DNA from: Zeus faber | Lineage: Eukaryota; Chordata; Actinopteri; Zeiformes; Zeidae | Length of the DNA: 64,000 nt | Direction of reading: 5' to 3' | Assembly (NCBI GenBank): GCA_960531495.1 | Contig: OY482848.1 | Location: forward strand, 30,757,177-30,821,176 | Shown: positions 36,195 through 48,059 of the stretch, one piece after another | Layout: the number at the start of each line of letters is the position of its first letter | Numbering within the stretch: the first letter of the stretch is position 1 | Program-made: the position numbers and the translations under genes | Notes under the pieces: model-generated | Seen by the model: the letters and a program-made list of their open reading frames with translations, nothing else | Told to the model about the DNA's origin: nothing | Databases searched by the model: none

Positions 36195-37770
36195 CTATCC
36201 AGAAGCAGGTTGTGGTATTACTTCTGCTTTCTCAACAACAACAAATTCAGTTCCCTGGGCTTTGACTACTGCGTAAAAAGTATTCAATGTGTCTCCTATT
36301 CGATAGCAGGACCCATCAGTCCAATACTCCACATCTGACACATGCAGTGGGAAAGCTTGCAAGTCTGAACTGAGCTTTGCATATCTCTCTACTTCCTGAA
36401 CACAATCATGTGGCTCTCCATCCTCTGGTGTTGGAAAATTCTCAGCTGGATTTACCGTGACGCACCTTGCTAGGGTGACATCTTCCTGCTCTAAGAGCCT
36501 ATGATAGTCTCTTAGCCTAGACATAGTCAATGTACATTTACCGAAGTTCAAAAGATTTCTGAGACTATGATGGGTAAGAATTGTCACCTGGTAACCCATA
36601 GTTACTGATGATGCTTTCTCATACATTAGACGACCTCCCACCATTGCTCTGTAGCACCGTGGTAGCCCCAATTTTACTTCTGAATAGGCAGTAGAATAAT
36701 ACGAAACATGTTGAGGGCTTGTCCCTGTACCTGTGGGCTGACAAAGAACTGCACATGCATATTTGCCTCCAGTGGACGTAGCCACATACAACAAAAAGTT
36801 CTTATAGTAGTCTGGCAGTGCTAGTGCTAGTGCTGGAACTCCTTGTAGCCTCTGTTTGATCATTTCAAATGTCATAAGACCTTCCTGCATCCAGGTGAGG
36901 TTGCAATGGAGTTGAGCATTCCCAGTCTCTTTTATCATGGTTCTCAAAGGCCCTGTTAGGCAGGCATAATCTTCTACCCAGGCTGAGGAATATCCCGCAA
37001 TGCCAAGAAATGTTATCATCTCTCTGACTGTTCTAGACTTTGGTGCCTTTCGAATGGCTTCCAAATGACTCTCAGAGATGCATCTGTGTCCATGGGTTAT
37101 TGTTTGACCCGAATAAACGACTTTTTCTTGACAATACTGTAGCTTCTTCTGAGAGGCCTTGTGGCCTTTGTCTGCCAGTAGGTGTAACAGTTTGATTGAG
37201 TCCTCATGGCACGTTTCCTTATCTGGTGAACAGATGACGATGTCATCCACATACTGAGTGACAGTACTTTTCAAGATCTGATCAATCCCAGCCAAGTCAT
37301 CCTGCAACACTTTATTGAAAATGTGAGGGCTATGTTTGAATCCTTGAGGGAGCCTCTTGTACTTGAAGGTTTGTCCTTTGTATCTGAATCCAAACAACCC
37401 TTGACTTTCTTCGCTCAATGGAACACTGAAAAATGCTCCACACAAATCCAACACTGTGAAGTCTGTAGCCTCTGGAGGAATTTTGGCTAGCAAGGTAAGT
37501 GGATCATGTACATCTGCTGGAATCCTGCACCACTTCATTTATCGCTCTTAAATCATGCAACAAGCGATAGGACTCATCTGGTTTCTTTAAAGGCAATATA
37601 GGCGTATTGCTCTGAGGATCCAAACATATTTCCACTACACCTGCTTTTAACAGTCCTTCAATTTGTGGTTCAATCCCTTTGATTGCCTCCTCCTTTAGTG
37701 GGTATTGGTTTTTCCAAGGAGGTTTGGTTCCTGGTCTCTGTTCAACTCTCACCGGTTGGGCTGACTTCAC
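36195..37770 (-). pseudogene. Retroviral reverse transcriptase and RNase H-like region
   Basis: Fossil part of the provirus. The minus-strand text contains VEQRPGTKPPWKNQYPL and LPLKKPDESYRLLHDLRAIN, then the palm block FTVLDLCGAFFSVPL, LPQGFKHSPHIFNKVL and the catalytic QYVDDIVI. A connection region follows, then RNase H text beginning YWTDGSCY. The order and wording fit class I retroviruses rather than Gypsy elements. Confidence 0.85.
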
Positions 37771-37857
37771 AGGTCCAATGTCTATGTACTATGTCGTGAC
37801 CACAAACATTCTGGAATTTGTTGCAGCATCTCCTCTCTCATGTTGTCTGAGTCCAAT

Positions 37858-38358
37858 TTAGCGCTGAACATTGACATTGATCTGAATCACTTGTGGTTGT
37901 CCTTGCCCTTGAGCTGAAATCATGATTTTCATGAAGTTCTGTTCTTCAGCTTCTGCCATCGTTTCTCCTATTTGCTTCTGCTCAAATCCTTCGGCCACCA
38001 TTAAAGTCGCATGTGGCACACTTTTCTCAATGTGGTACTCTTTATCAAGATACTCATTCGTGTTTATCTTCATAGCTGCTCCTTGTGGTCCCACAATTAT
38101 GCAGCATGAGGTCAGTTGAACATGCTTGGGTTGACTACTCAACCATTCTTCCGGATCCAATTGGCCCACTTTCTTGAAATATTTCAGCATGCAGTGATGT
38201 GGATACTCAGGGGGCTTAGCATCAGGCATATTTGCCACAATGAACTTCTCCCACATCTTGGCTGGCTCTAATAGCTGTGGACTAAGATTTCCAATCCAAT
38301 ATACTAAAGAAGTCTCGGTCTCTGGTGCGATAAATAGCATCACTTCCCAAGAGTGCAA
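37858..38358 (-). pseudogene. Provirus region between protease and reverse transcriptase
   Basis: A largely open minus-strand stretch of about 166 codons beside the protease, with text such as NMPDAKPPEYPHHCMLKYF. No separate domain is recognised. It is probably a linker or accessory part of pol that is particular to this lineage. Confidence 0.5.
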
Positions 38359-38635
38359 TGGGCGTATGTTCTGACACCAAAATAGTATTTATTTTCCGAT
38401 TTCTACAGCAGAGCTCAATTGGTTTTGTGAGAGGAATTAGCTGTTTCACACCCTCAAACCCGATTGTCCGTACCAATTGGTCAGACATGGGGAGATGTAT
38501 AGCATCTTGAGGCCGAACACAGGTGAAAGCTGCTCCGCCATCTGCCATTACTTCCAATGGCTTATCACTTATTTTCACCTCTATTTTTGGATCTTGTTCC
38601 GGCCCTGATACTACCAGCTGACACCTCCGTTTCAA
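38282..38635 (-). pseudogene. Retroviral protease-like region
   Basis: Fossil part of the provirus. The minus-strand text LEVMADGGAAFTCV aligns with the active-site block of retroviral aspartic proteases, and TPIALLGSDAI aligns with the carboxyl-side LLGRD-type block. Confidence 0.65.
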
Positions 38636-38650
38636 GTCTTCTGGGAACCT

Positions 38651-39280
38651 CTAAAAACCAGGTTCCGGACCCCTGTAAGGGTTCGCCGGTCCCCTGGGTG
38701 GCTGTGGTTGTCCTCTGAAGCCTCCTCTGAAGCTTCCTCTGAACCTGTAGCAGTAACGTGCAAAATTACCTAGTTGTCCACAATTATGACACGTTCCTTG
38801 AGACTGTTGGAAATTTCCTCCTCTTGTTCTTCCTAAATTTCCTTGACCTCTTCCTCTCCATGTTTGTGGTTGGTCAAAAACTGGCTGTGGAAAGAAGACA
38901 GTGAGGACCATAGGTGGTAGAACCTGAATCTGTGGTTGTGGTGGTAATTGATTTCGTCGTGACTGGCTCTGCATAACCACGGCTGGTTTCTTTTTCTTCT
39001 TATTATTATCCACCAAGTGTATTTGGTTGAGTTTTCTGAGAGTCTCCTGGTCCTGTTCCTTCTTCTTTGTACTGTTGGAGCTAGGGTACATCTTTATGGT
39101 TGTTTCAGCCTTGCCCATCTCTATTATTTGTTCATCCTCATCTTTGAAGAGATAGTTGCCCTCCTGTGTAATCACTGGGAGCTGGGGATAAACATTAGTG
39201 CACTTCACCTCCTTCTCATAAGGCGGGGGCTTCTTTACAGATGCTATATGTGAGAAGGGTGTGGTAATCTTCTCCATCAA
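38651..39280 (-). pseudogene. Retroviral Gag-like region with zinc knuckle and PPPY motif
   Basis: Fossil part of the provirus. The minus strand encodes 209 residues: a PPPY late-domain motif near residue 18, a Lys-rich middle and a Gln/Pro-rich stretch. A nucleocapsid-like zinc knuckle [14 protein letters not shown] follows, then Arg/Gly repeats. One knuckle is usual for gammaretroviruses. Typical capsid text was not recognised. Confidence 0.7.
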
Positions 39281-39480
39281 TTTTTCTGTTTCCTTTTCAT
39301 TTTTTCTTTATTTCTTGTCTACTTTGTTCTCTTTTTTCCGTTGCAGCTTCGAACCATGTCTGTCCCTCCTTTACGAACAGCTGCAGAATGCCAAGTTCTG
39401 TTTGTCTTTTCTCCGTGCGTCTCTCTCGTTTCTTGCCTTTCTTTTGATTTACTTTATATTTGGACACAAGCACCTGCATT

Positions 39481-42438
39481 GTTTTAATTACATCGGGTTA
39501 AGAGTTCCTTCAACTGGCCACGGTTGTTCAATGTCAGGTCAACGTTTGCTTTATTTTCCTGATATTTTTGCAATATCTTTAATAAGGGGATTATTCTTTT
39601 GCACTACATCAATGAGAGTGATTACTTTTGTAATTTTAGTATCCATTTTTGAAATCCTAATGACCCTCTTATTTTTCTTTTATTGTAAATTGAATTGAAT
39701 TATTTTAAAATATGTTTATAAAGCACCGTGTAATCACACTCAACCAAAAACAGCTGAATTTGCCAACCCCAAAGGAGACCAATCGCTTCCCACTTGTGAA
39801 AGCCAATTCACTTGTTCACCATCTGATGCATCTGATCACACTCATTTAGGTTAAATTATCAAAACTACATCAATGTTCATTCTCAAAACAGCCTAGATAA
39901 ACCATACTCAGATAATGAAACCAATATTCACAGAACTCAACAGTATTTAAATTAAATCAGCTTTTCCACATGTGATCAATCAATCAATAATACTCCATTA
40001 ATTAGGCAAATGCCTTAATTAGTCAGTCCATTGCCAAATCTCTCACAAATAATTGCAAATGCAATGTATGAAAAATAACTACTACACACCTATGTGTAAA
40101 AACAAGCTAATCACGTATATTATAACTAAATGTATAGACATATAGGTAAATGCAGGTGAGGTCTGTTGAAAGAGTTTGTGGATAAAACCGTACTGGCCTT
40201 TAATTGGTTTAGATGGATTCGGGATTCTAGAACGTTGTCCTCCGCAAGCCTCAGTGTCTGTGAAGATCTGCCAGATGTCTTGTCATCTGCCCTTTGGATG
40301 ATTCAATTCAGACTCATTCCATATTCTCTGTCTTTCCCCCAGCTTTCACTCAGCATAGTAAAAGAGAGGAAGAAAGAAAAAAGAAAAAGAACAACAGAAG
40401 AGTTCAGTGTCTTAGGCTCACTCTAAATTCTTATACACACTGTAATACAATTCAGTGTGACATATATTATCAGCTTTTTTATTTTGCGCGCACTTGAAAT
40501 AATGCAATGGTTACTTTATATCATGCAATGCATTTAAAGTCCAAAGAGTATATTAGTCAATCTGATATCACCTTTAATTTGTTATTTTTATTCTATTTAT
40601 CTATTTATTTTTATTTTATTTTATTATTTTTATTCTATTTATCTATTAAACTTTATTTTATCTTATTATTTTTTCTTCTAACTACTGAGAGAAAAGAGTG
40701 GAGGGGGGGCTCAACACAGCCCATCTTGTCAGGAGGAGTTAACTAAGTTCCATTCTGTATGAAGCACCAGCCCTTGCTCCACCTCTTAAATTTAGCAAAG
40801 ACTTCCAGTATGGACTGGTCGTCAGCGAATGAACATCCTGTTTTGGCTCCCGTAGGAACAGCCCAGCTCAATGCAGTTACGCACAGTCGTAAATCAAAGC
40901 TGTTTTCTCTCAGCAGCCGAAACACAAAACCTCTTTTCTAGCATCAAAAACCAGCGTCTCCCTTCACCCCAACAAGACCATCTGCTCTTTTAACAAGACA
41001 GGACTCACAGAAATCACCGCCACACACACCCCAAGACAAAAACAAAAAGAAAAAACCCACACACTAAACAAACAATTCACAAATCCTACTTCCAATTCAG
41101 AGCAGGAGATTTTCTTTTCTTTTCTGAATGTGTACATGCATGTGAAGGCAGACTGTGGCTCTAGTCCTTCAGAAGGCTCACTTTGTTATCAAATATATAA
41201 AGTCCTGTAAAGGTTCGTATCCTTTATCAAATGCACAAACGTCCTTGGAAAAAAGGCTCATATATATTTATCAAACGTCCTTAAAGAAAAAGGCTCATAT
41301 ATATTTATCAAAAGTCCTTAAAGAAAGGCTCATAATCTTTATTATGAACTTTACAAAGTCTGTAAACAGGCTCATATATGTTTATCACTAAAGGGGGGAA
41401 AAAATGTTTCTCTCTATGTTTTATTTAACTGCTCACCACATATGTATACCTATTTAATAACACATATATTCTATATATAACTTACACATGCACAAAACAT
41501 ACACAAAGCTCTTCACACATCTGTAGCCGCGGCACTTTCACACTCACACACAAAAAGAAAAAAAAGAAAAATCTGATCCTCCAAAGATTTCAACAGCGCT
41601 TTGCTTTATGTTTTAACGTCGACTCCTTTATACTTTTCTAATTTCATCCAAATTTTCACTTTGGCCAAACTTTTAACAAATTATATTTTTAATCAGATTC
41701 TCTCATCATGCATGTTCACTTGTTCTCCAGGGCATGTTCAGAACCATTTTTTTCCCACTTTTCTCAAACTTTATTTTTCATCTTTAAAGCCTTTAACTTG
41801 TAACTCTTTTTACTTCACTTTTCATGTTTTTCATTTTACTTTAGACTTTAAACGTTAATCTCTTTTTCACTTTACTTTCATCTTTTTCATCTTCATTCAT
41901 ATAATTTTATCTTGAGTCAATTCCCCTGGCCAGGGTTATTTCCTCTTTGTTTTTCCTACCAAGATTTGACTATATTATATTTTCTCAGGCCAACTTTCAC
42001 TCAGCAGCTAATGTACACATGACTTACCGTTAAAAAGATACGGGCCCTGTCTTAATTTAATCTTGCATGGTTATTTAACTGCGTTTGAGTTACTAATTCT
42101 GCCATTCTAATATTACTTTTTACTTCAACTTCATTCTCTTTTACCTTATTTCTCGTCTTTATTCTCTATTTATCTTTTTCTTCATTTATTATTCTCTTAT
42201 TCCCCTTATTTACATCTTTTACAACTTAATAAACCCCAATTTAGACGGAAACTCACTTCACACATCAACACATCATCTCCATCTCCGCACAATCTGCTCT
42301 TGTCAGTGCAGCCTACCTGCACAAAACACAACCGCTTCAGACCACATAACAGCTCGTATTGTAAGTAAAAACTCACCCTTGAAGCGTTAAAGTGGTATCT
42401 TCTGAAGTGGGGCGGCAGTGGCAGATTAGGCCCAAGAG
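39481..42438 (-). other. Long AT-rich leader region of the provirus
   Basis: Almost 3 kb between the primer site and the recognisable Gag text, AT-rich and without convincing reading frames. It includes T-rich pyrimidine tracts (40,570-40,680; 41,630-42,200) and a tandem array at 41,164-41,388. It may be a true long leader or eroded Gag. Confidence 0.5.
41164..41388. repeat. Six-unit tandem repeat in the provirus leader
   Basis: Units of about 35-44 bp, each beginning gtcct or gtctg and containing ggctcatatatatttatca or a variant. Two middle units are nearly identical. Confidence 0.8.
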
Positions 42439-42456
42439 ATCCGATTCGTGACGCCA
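42439..42456 (-). promoter_or_regulatory. Primer-binding-site candidate of the provirus
   Basis: On the minus strand TGGCGTCACGAATCGGAT begins three bases inside the 5' LTR. The TGG start and position fit a primer site. The matching tRNA could not be named with confidence. Confidence 0.55.
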
Positions 42457-42459
42457 CTT

Positions 42460-42918
42460 TGTAGTTTCTGGATGAATTTGATGTGTTGATGAATGAAGGA
42501 GTGACCGCAGATGCTGACTTGATTAAAATAATAGTTTTATTACACAAATCAGCATCAAACCAGACTTGCCTAGGACGTCCAGGAGAGAAAAAAGCCGGAA
42601 GTATTCTCTGCCAAGCGACTCTCAGCACTCACTTTAAAAGCTGTACAGAGATAACATACCACATCTGGTTCCAACCCATAGGTGTCGGCTCAGCTTCTGT
42701 CTTGTCATAAATCTAAACATTTCCTCCTCTGGCCAGGTTGGAGGAATCAACACAATTCCTCTCCCATAGGGCCTCTGAATAGACCCATTGTTATTTTCGT
42801 TCTCCGTATGACATGGAAGCAATAAATCTACAGTAACATACGTTAATATTATTACCGCACTATATCTCAGCTTTGGGAGATCAGTGACCTATTCACCTCA
42901 AACCTTCCAGACACCTCA
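42460..42918 (-). repeat. 5' LTR of the endogenous retrovirus
   Basis: Full-length partner of 34,108-34,566, with TG..CA ends and the gtgg duplication directly outside. Confidence 0.9.
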
Positions 42919-42922
42919 GTGG

Positions 42923-44240
42923 AAAAATGAATGAATAAATAAATTAAAACATTCAAATATAATAAAATAATAAATCATGTGCGTGCATGTGCAGACATTG
43001 GAAAACAAGAGGTACAAAGATGATGAAGGATGAAAGTAAAATGGAAGAAGAGAGAGAAAGAAAAAGCACAGGAGAAAAAGGCCCTTTCACTTGAAACCAT
43101 CCAACCAGAATTATGGGTTCGGGTCACATGACCAACTTATCCTTCTCAGCTCGCTCTCTCTCTCTTACTCTCTCTCTCTCTCTCTCTCTCACGCACACTC
43201 TCTCGCTCTCTCTCTCTCATTCCTCTTCCTAGTCGAGAAAAGCGGGGCAAACCTTTCATCTCCGCACTGCCCCCGACGTGATTTATCATCAGCTCCACAG
43301 TTCGTAAAGGAAACAAGACTTGGTAGGAAGAAATGGAATTGAATTGCCCTAGGCAATGTTGGCGAGTGTTCTAAAGCACAAACTGTCAGAGGTTATTCAC
43401 TTTTCATGATGAGTCATTCCTGTATAAACTCAGTGAACACAAGATGAACCCTTTTCAAGACTGAGATGGTTTTGCCAAGTTTTTCTTGGCAATAGTCAAT
43501 TGTCTTGAACTTAATGAAGCAGTTTTTATCTCTCTAAGGCCCTTCACAATTCAGGTGTTTATTCATAAAAATAATATCAAAGTCAAGTTCACTTGTCTAG
43601 ACCTTCAACACTGTTACTGTCTCAAAGGGGCTTTGCAGGATTCCACTCGAAGCACAGTCTGTACATCACCTGACCTTGCTCTAAAATCATCCCAAAATGC
43701 CCCAGAGGGAGAGAAGGAAAGAACATTGAGAAGGAGGACAAATAAGGAGGAGGATTCCCCTTTTCCGGATGGCTGGGCAAGCCATAGGCACTGAATGGGC
43801 AGATACACAAGTGTATGTACAGTATGTGTAGCTCGCCAGATGTGAAATATTTTCTAAATTCAACTTAAAATAAATAAATCATGGATATAAGCCCCTGTGT
43901 TGCAAGATCAAAACTGACAAGGCTGTACTAATTCATCAGTTGCCGCCAGAATAGCAATTCTGCATTCACCAGAACAAGCTCAGGTTTCACACTGAAAGTG
44001 AGAACCATTAGAAGTACTATTTAGTAATCCAAAAAAAAAAGAAATGTGTACTTAGTTAAGTTATATGTGTTTGTTTGTTTGATGTTTTTTTGTGGTTAAT
44101 GGTGTAGTAGTGTGCTGTGGGATTCTTTCATTGTAAACACTGGTGTAGTGGTAATGAATCTGGCATGACACAAAAATACACCCTGACATCAAAAGACTGT
44201 GGAGGTCAACAAGGCATCAAATGTTAAACCGACCTAACGA
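42923..44240. other. No gene recognised; (CT)n at 43,153-43,219
   Basis: Anonymous sequence around an interrupted CT microsatellite. No exon recognised. Confidence 0.5.
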
Positions 44241-44245
44241 ACAAT

Positions 44246-44681
44246 TGTAACGACTGGTGGAAAGACAGGCAATAGGACTCAATAGCACGGCTCGGAGACA
44301 AGAAAGGATCGGTACACATGTAGACAGCCAGCGAAGCAAACAATCTGACATGGGAGTAGACAAGGTGAGGTGGCTAGTACACAGGTAGATAGGGCAAACA
44401 ATCCAGAAAGGGGTAGGCAAAGGCGAGGTCCAGGAAACAGAGCAGGGAAACAAAAATACCAGGAGACACGACTGACAAACTAGAAAATAATGCTGGAATG
44501 CTTAACACATGGTACAAAGATGAACTGGCATAGAGAGAGGGGAACACACAGACTAAATACACTAGGGGGGAAGGTTAGCAAGGGACAGGTGAAACTAATC
44601 AGGATAGGGAAGACAATCACTTAGGCGGAAACACACAAAGACAGGAAGTGAAGTCTCAAGAGAGGAGGGCGGGACATCACA
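44246..44681 (-). repeat. 3' LTR of the Gypsy element
   Basis: Starts TGTAACGACTGGTGGAAAG and ends GGGACATCACA on the plus strand, matching 47,590-48,054. The C-rich tract at 44,682-44,692 is the polypurine tract of the minus-strand element. Confidence 0.82.
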
Positions 44682-44959
44682 ATACCCCCCCAGACGGACA
44701 GCACATGAAGTTGCAGGCTGGTCTGGATGGCGGCGATGGAAATCCCGGATGAGGTCTAGATCCAAGATGTTTCTGGAGGCCATCCATGACCTCTCCTCAG
44801 GTCCCAACTACGAACCGCCAAGAGCCGCTTGATGATAAACTGTACACCAGTCCTCCATTAATGATCCGGGGGGGTGGCGGGGGCATGGAGACGGGAAACA
44901 GGGGACTTCCCTCACAGGTTTAACATGGCAAATGGGATGAAAGCCCATGTACCTAGAGA

Positions 44960-45980
44960 GTCTGAGTCACAACAGATTGATCACTTTAGAGACAGGGAAA
45001 GCCCCCACAAACCGGGGAGCCAGCTTGCGGGATTCCACATGCAGGGGAAGGTCCCAGGTAGACAGCCATACTCTCTCCCCAGGCTGGTAGGTAGGAGTGG
45101 GGGTTTGCCAGCGGTCAGTCATCCTCTTGTACTCCAGGTTGTTGTGGTCAGTCCAAACCAGGAAAGCAGGCTCTCCCCCCTCCAACCAGTGGCGCCACTC
45201 CTCTAGGGCCACCTTAATAGCCAGCAGCTCCCTGTTCCCCACGTCGTAGTTTCTCTCCGTGGGCGGGAGCTTCTGGGAGAGGAAGGCGCCGGGATGGAAC
45301 TTTTTGTTCTCTTAAGACCGCTGGGAGAGGACTGCCACGACACCCCTGTCTGACGCATCGACCTCCACCATAAACTGCAGATTGGGATCCGGTAGCGTGA
45401 GGACGGGGGCCGAGGTGATGCTTTCCTTCAGGGGAATCCATGAAATCCATGAAAGCCTCCAGAAAGCCGGTTCAGCTTGGGGAGACGTCAGGAACTTTAT
45501 CTTTGAGGAGGTTTCGGGCGAGCAGCGGGACGGCCACAGCGCTGTAGTTCTTGATAAAATGTCTATAAAAGTTGGAAAAGCCCTGTTAACGTTGCAGTTG
45601 TTTCCTGTTAGAGGGCGTAGGCCACTCAGTGACAGCGCTGACCTTTACAGGATCCATCTGGATATTGCCCCCAAGACAATGAACCCTAGGAATGTGACGG
45701 AGGGGACATAAAATTGCTCAGCCTTAACGAAAAGCTGGTTGTCGAAGAGGCGCTGAAGGACCCGGCGGATATGCTGGATGTAAGTGTCCTGGTCAGGAGA
45801 GAAGATGAGGATATCGTCCAGGTTAACAAACATGAACGGATTTCGCACAAAAAACCTTCTTTACTAGCGACTAAAACACAACTGGAGCATTGGTGAGACC
45901 AATGGGCCTGCCTTATCCTGACCAAATGATAATCATTTCTCAGATTGAGCTCGGTAAATATCTTAGCACATTGCAATAAG
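44960..45980 (-). pseudogene. Gypsy pol remnants: reverse transcriptase, RNase H, integrase end
   Basis: Fossil. The minus-strand text includes [14 protein letters not shown] (the catalytic block, with an L where Y is usual), [20 protein letters not shown] and VTFLGFIV. It also includes [20 protein letters not shown] and [12 protein letters not shown] of RNase H, then [14 protein letters not shown] typical of the Gypsy integrase end. Confidence 0.78.
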
Positions 45981-46598
45981 TCAAATGCTAAATAAATGAG
46001 ATGGAGGGGTTACCTGTTCTTGATGGTCATGTCATTCAGGCCTTGGTAGTCGATGCATGGACAAAGCTTCTTGTCCTTCTTGAGCATGTAGAAGAACCCA
46101 GCCCCAGAGAGATAGCCCAGGCCTTATTGAAAACTTCCTTGAGGTCTAGGTAACAGGAAGGGACTCCGGAAGTCGGAGTCCAATGATGCAGGAGGAGGTG
46201 GGGAGATCACAGAAAATTCGGGAAACTTGGAAGATTCAGAAACTGCTGGAGGCTTGGGAAACACCGGCGGCGGGTCTCGGAGTTGGAGATCCACGGCTGG
46301 AGGTGAAATGTCAGAGGGATGGAAACTGACGGGAAGCAGTTGATCTTGCAGAGGGTGTTGGAGAAGAGCTCTAATGATGAGAGTGAGCACCCCGCCCAGC
46401 CCATTACCTCCCCTATTGACCAGTCCAAGTGCCGGTTATGTTTTGTTTTCGTTCGTTCATTCGTTCGCCAGAGAAAACACAGGATAATAGGATATAATGC
46501 GGAGCCAAAAATATGGAATCTCAGGAACTCATTGTGGTTACTAGCAATGATAAGTTGAATGAGCTGATTGCAGTGAGTGACTCAGCACAGCAATCGTC

Positions 46599-46620
46599 CT
46601 TGAATCTTGAATCTTGAATC
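46599..46620 (+). mobile_element. (CTTGAAT)n LINE tail inside the Gypsy element
   Basis: Three cttgaat units on the plus strand, opposite to the other four copies of this tail type. The body, if any, would lie in about 46,430-46,598. It marks a later insertion into the Gypsy element. Confidence 0.5.
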
Positions 46621-46809
46621 CAAAGCACTGTCTCAGATTCTTGGCTAATCTCCAATCGATGAAGCCCTTGTTAGCCCTGGAGTCCACCAACACCGGGTAA
46701 AAGATAATCTTAGAAGGAGTGATAAGCTGTGCTTGAGGAGTTGAGAGGAAAAGACAGAGAAAGTGGTTCAGCTCACCAGTGCCCGCCTATTGACTGATGA
46801 GCCTTGCCT

Positions 46810-47290
46810 TATACTGGACAACTGGAATAAAGACATCCCTGGACCTCTCTCTCTGTCTCCTGGAGATGGTTATCAATTTTAATGGCCAGGGAGATCAGAG
46901 AGTCTAAGCTTAAAGGATGCTCTAGAGGAGCTAACTGCTCCTTTATGGGGTCGGCTAACCTATAGAAGAAGGTGTCGAACAAGGAGTGAGTTCCAGCCGC
47001 TGTCAGCTGCCAGGGTACGTAGCTTAATGACGTAGTCTGAGACTCAGCACTTACCCTGTCGCAGACTCTTTTAAAATCTAGCCACCTCTTTGCCGGGGTA
47101 GTGTGGTTAAAGATCTTGCAGAGGGTGTTGGAGAAGAGCTCTAATGAAGAACAGACAGGAGAACCCCTGGACCAAGCTTCAGCTCGGCTGACGAGGTGGG
47201 AGATGCGGTATGCTACCTTCGAGTGCTCTGATGGAAACAAGATGCCTCTAGCTCAAAATGAAGACCGCACTGGACCAGGGAGGTTTGGCA
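46810..47290 (-). pseudogene. Gypsy Gag-like remnant
   Basis: Fossil. The minus-strand text LFDTFFYRLADPIKEQLAPL and SLISLAIKIDNHLQE is typical of fish Gypsy Gag proteins. A short stretch (about 47,112-47,146) is repeated almost exactly at 46,342-46,376 within the same element. Confidence 0.65.
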
Positions 47291-47589
47291 CTCCCTGAAA
47301 AACGTTCTGGTCTGGAGAGGTGAGGTCCCTGAGCTGAAGCTGGAGTGAAGACTGGAACTGGAGCTGCCACTGGGTCGTGGGCCGGATCGGACCTCTGTAA
47401 CTTGGCGAGTATTTCACTTAACAGGTTGGCTTGAGAGTTCTGTTGTTCAGTCATGGTACAAAGGACCTGCTGATGGGAGCCTAACATCACTCCCTGGGTG
47501 GCGATCGCCTGTCCTTGCGCCGCTAGTTTGTAATTGAGTGCTGCACAGGATCAGAGTGAGCTGAGTTCATAGTGCTGGCCAGTTTGTGC

Positions 47590-48054
47590 TGTAACAATTG
47601 GTGGAAAGCCAGGCAAGAGGGCTCAATAGCATGACTCGGACACATGAACTTTGATAAAAGAAAGCAGTCTTTACTTGAACAGGATCGGTACACAAGTAGA
47701 CAGTCAGCGGAGCAAACAATCCGACATGGAGAAGACAAGGCGAGGTGGTTTGGTACACGGGTGGTCAGTAGATAGGGCAAACAATCTGGCAGGAGGTAGG
47801 CAAAGGCGAGGTCCAGGAAACAGCAGAGAATCAAAAATATCAGGAGATTGAGAAACTAGGGAATAACGCTGGAACCCTTAACACATGGTACAAAGACAAA
47901 CACGCACAGAGAGAGGGGAACACACAGACTACATACACTAGGGAGGAAAGGTTAACAAGGAACAGGTAAAACTAATCAGGGCAGGGTAGACAATCACACA
48001 TGCAGGAACACAAAAACGAAGTTAAGTCTCTTGGGAGCAGGGAGGGACATCACA
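47590..48054 (-). repeat. 5' LTR of the Gypsy element
   Basis: Starts TGTAACAATTGGTGGAAAG and ends GGGACATCACA on the plus strand; partner of 44,246-44,681. Confidence 0.82.
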
Positions 48055-48059
48055 ACGAT

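Larger units (their letters stand above)
34104..42922 (-). mobile_element. Endogenous retrovirus, class I (gamma/epsilon-like), fossil
   Basis: An 8.8-kb provirus on the minus strand with both LTRs, each 459 bp by my count, and the 4-base target duplication gtgg at 34,104-34,107 and 42,919-42,922. Recognised parts, in element order, are a primer site, a long AT-rich leader, a Gag end with nucleocapsid, protease, reverse transcriptase, RNase H and the integrase front. No capsid core or envelope was recognised. The single zinc knuckle, PPPY motif, 4-bp duplication and pol text fit class I retroviruses. The LTRs differ at about 27 of 459 sites (near 6%), suggesting an age of millions of years; the exact value depends on an unknown rate. 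It is broken, with roughly five to ten breaks. Confidence 0.85.
44241..48059 (-). mobile_element. Ty3/Gypsy LTR retrotransposon, short and broken (fossil)
   Basis: Minus-strand element with two LTRs and a candidate 5-base target duplication, acaat (44,241-44,245) and acgat (48,055-48,059), one mismatch. Recognised parts in element order: Gag-like text at about 46,810-47,290, reverse transcriptase at 45,650-45,980, RNase H at 45,170-45,450, then an integrase-end-like PGERVWLST stretch, and a polypurine tract beside the 3' LTR. The internal part is about 2.9 kb, shorter than usual for the family. The LTRs differ by very roughly 10-15% plus length changes, so it looks older than the neighbouring provirus. 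It is broken, with many breaks. Confidence 0.78.

Noticed and set aside
39017-39698. Hydrophobic plus-strand frames
   Set aside because: Antisense of the Lys-rich Gag-like region and the AT-rich leader of the provirus; hydrophobicity comes from T-rich codons.
44874-45711. Plus-strand frames of about 110 codons
   Set aside because: They are the opposite strand of the Gypsy RNase H and reverse transcriptase remnants.
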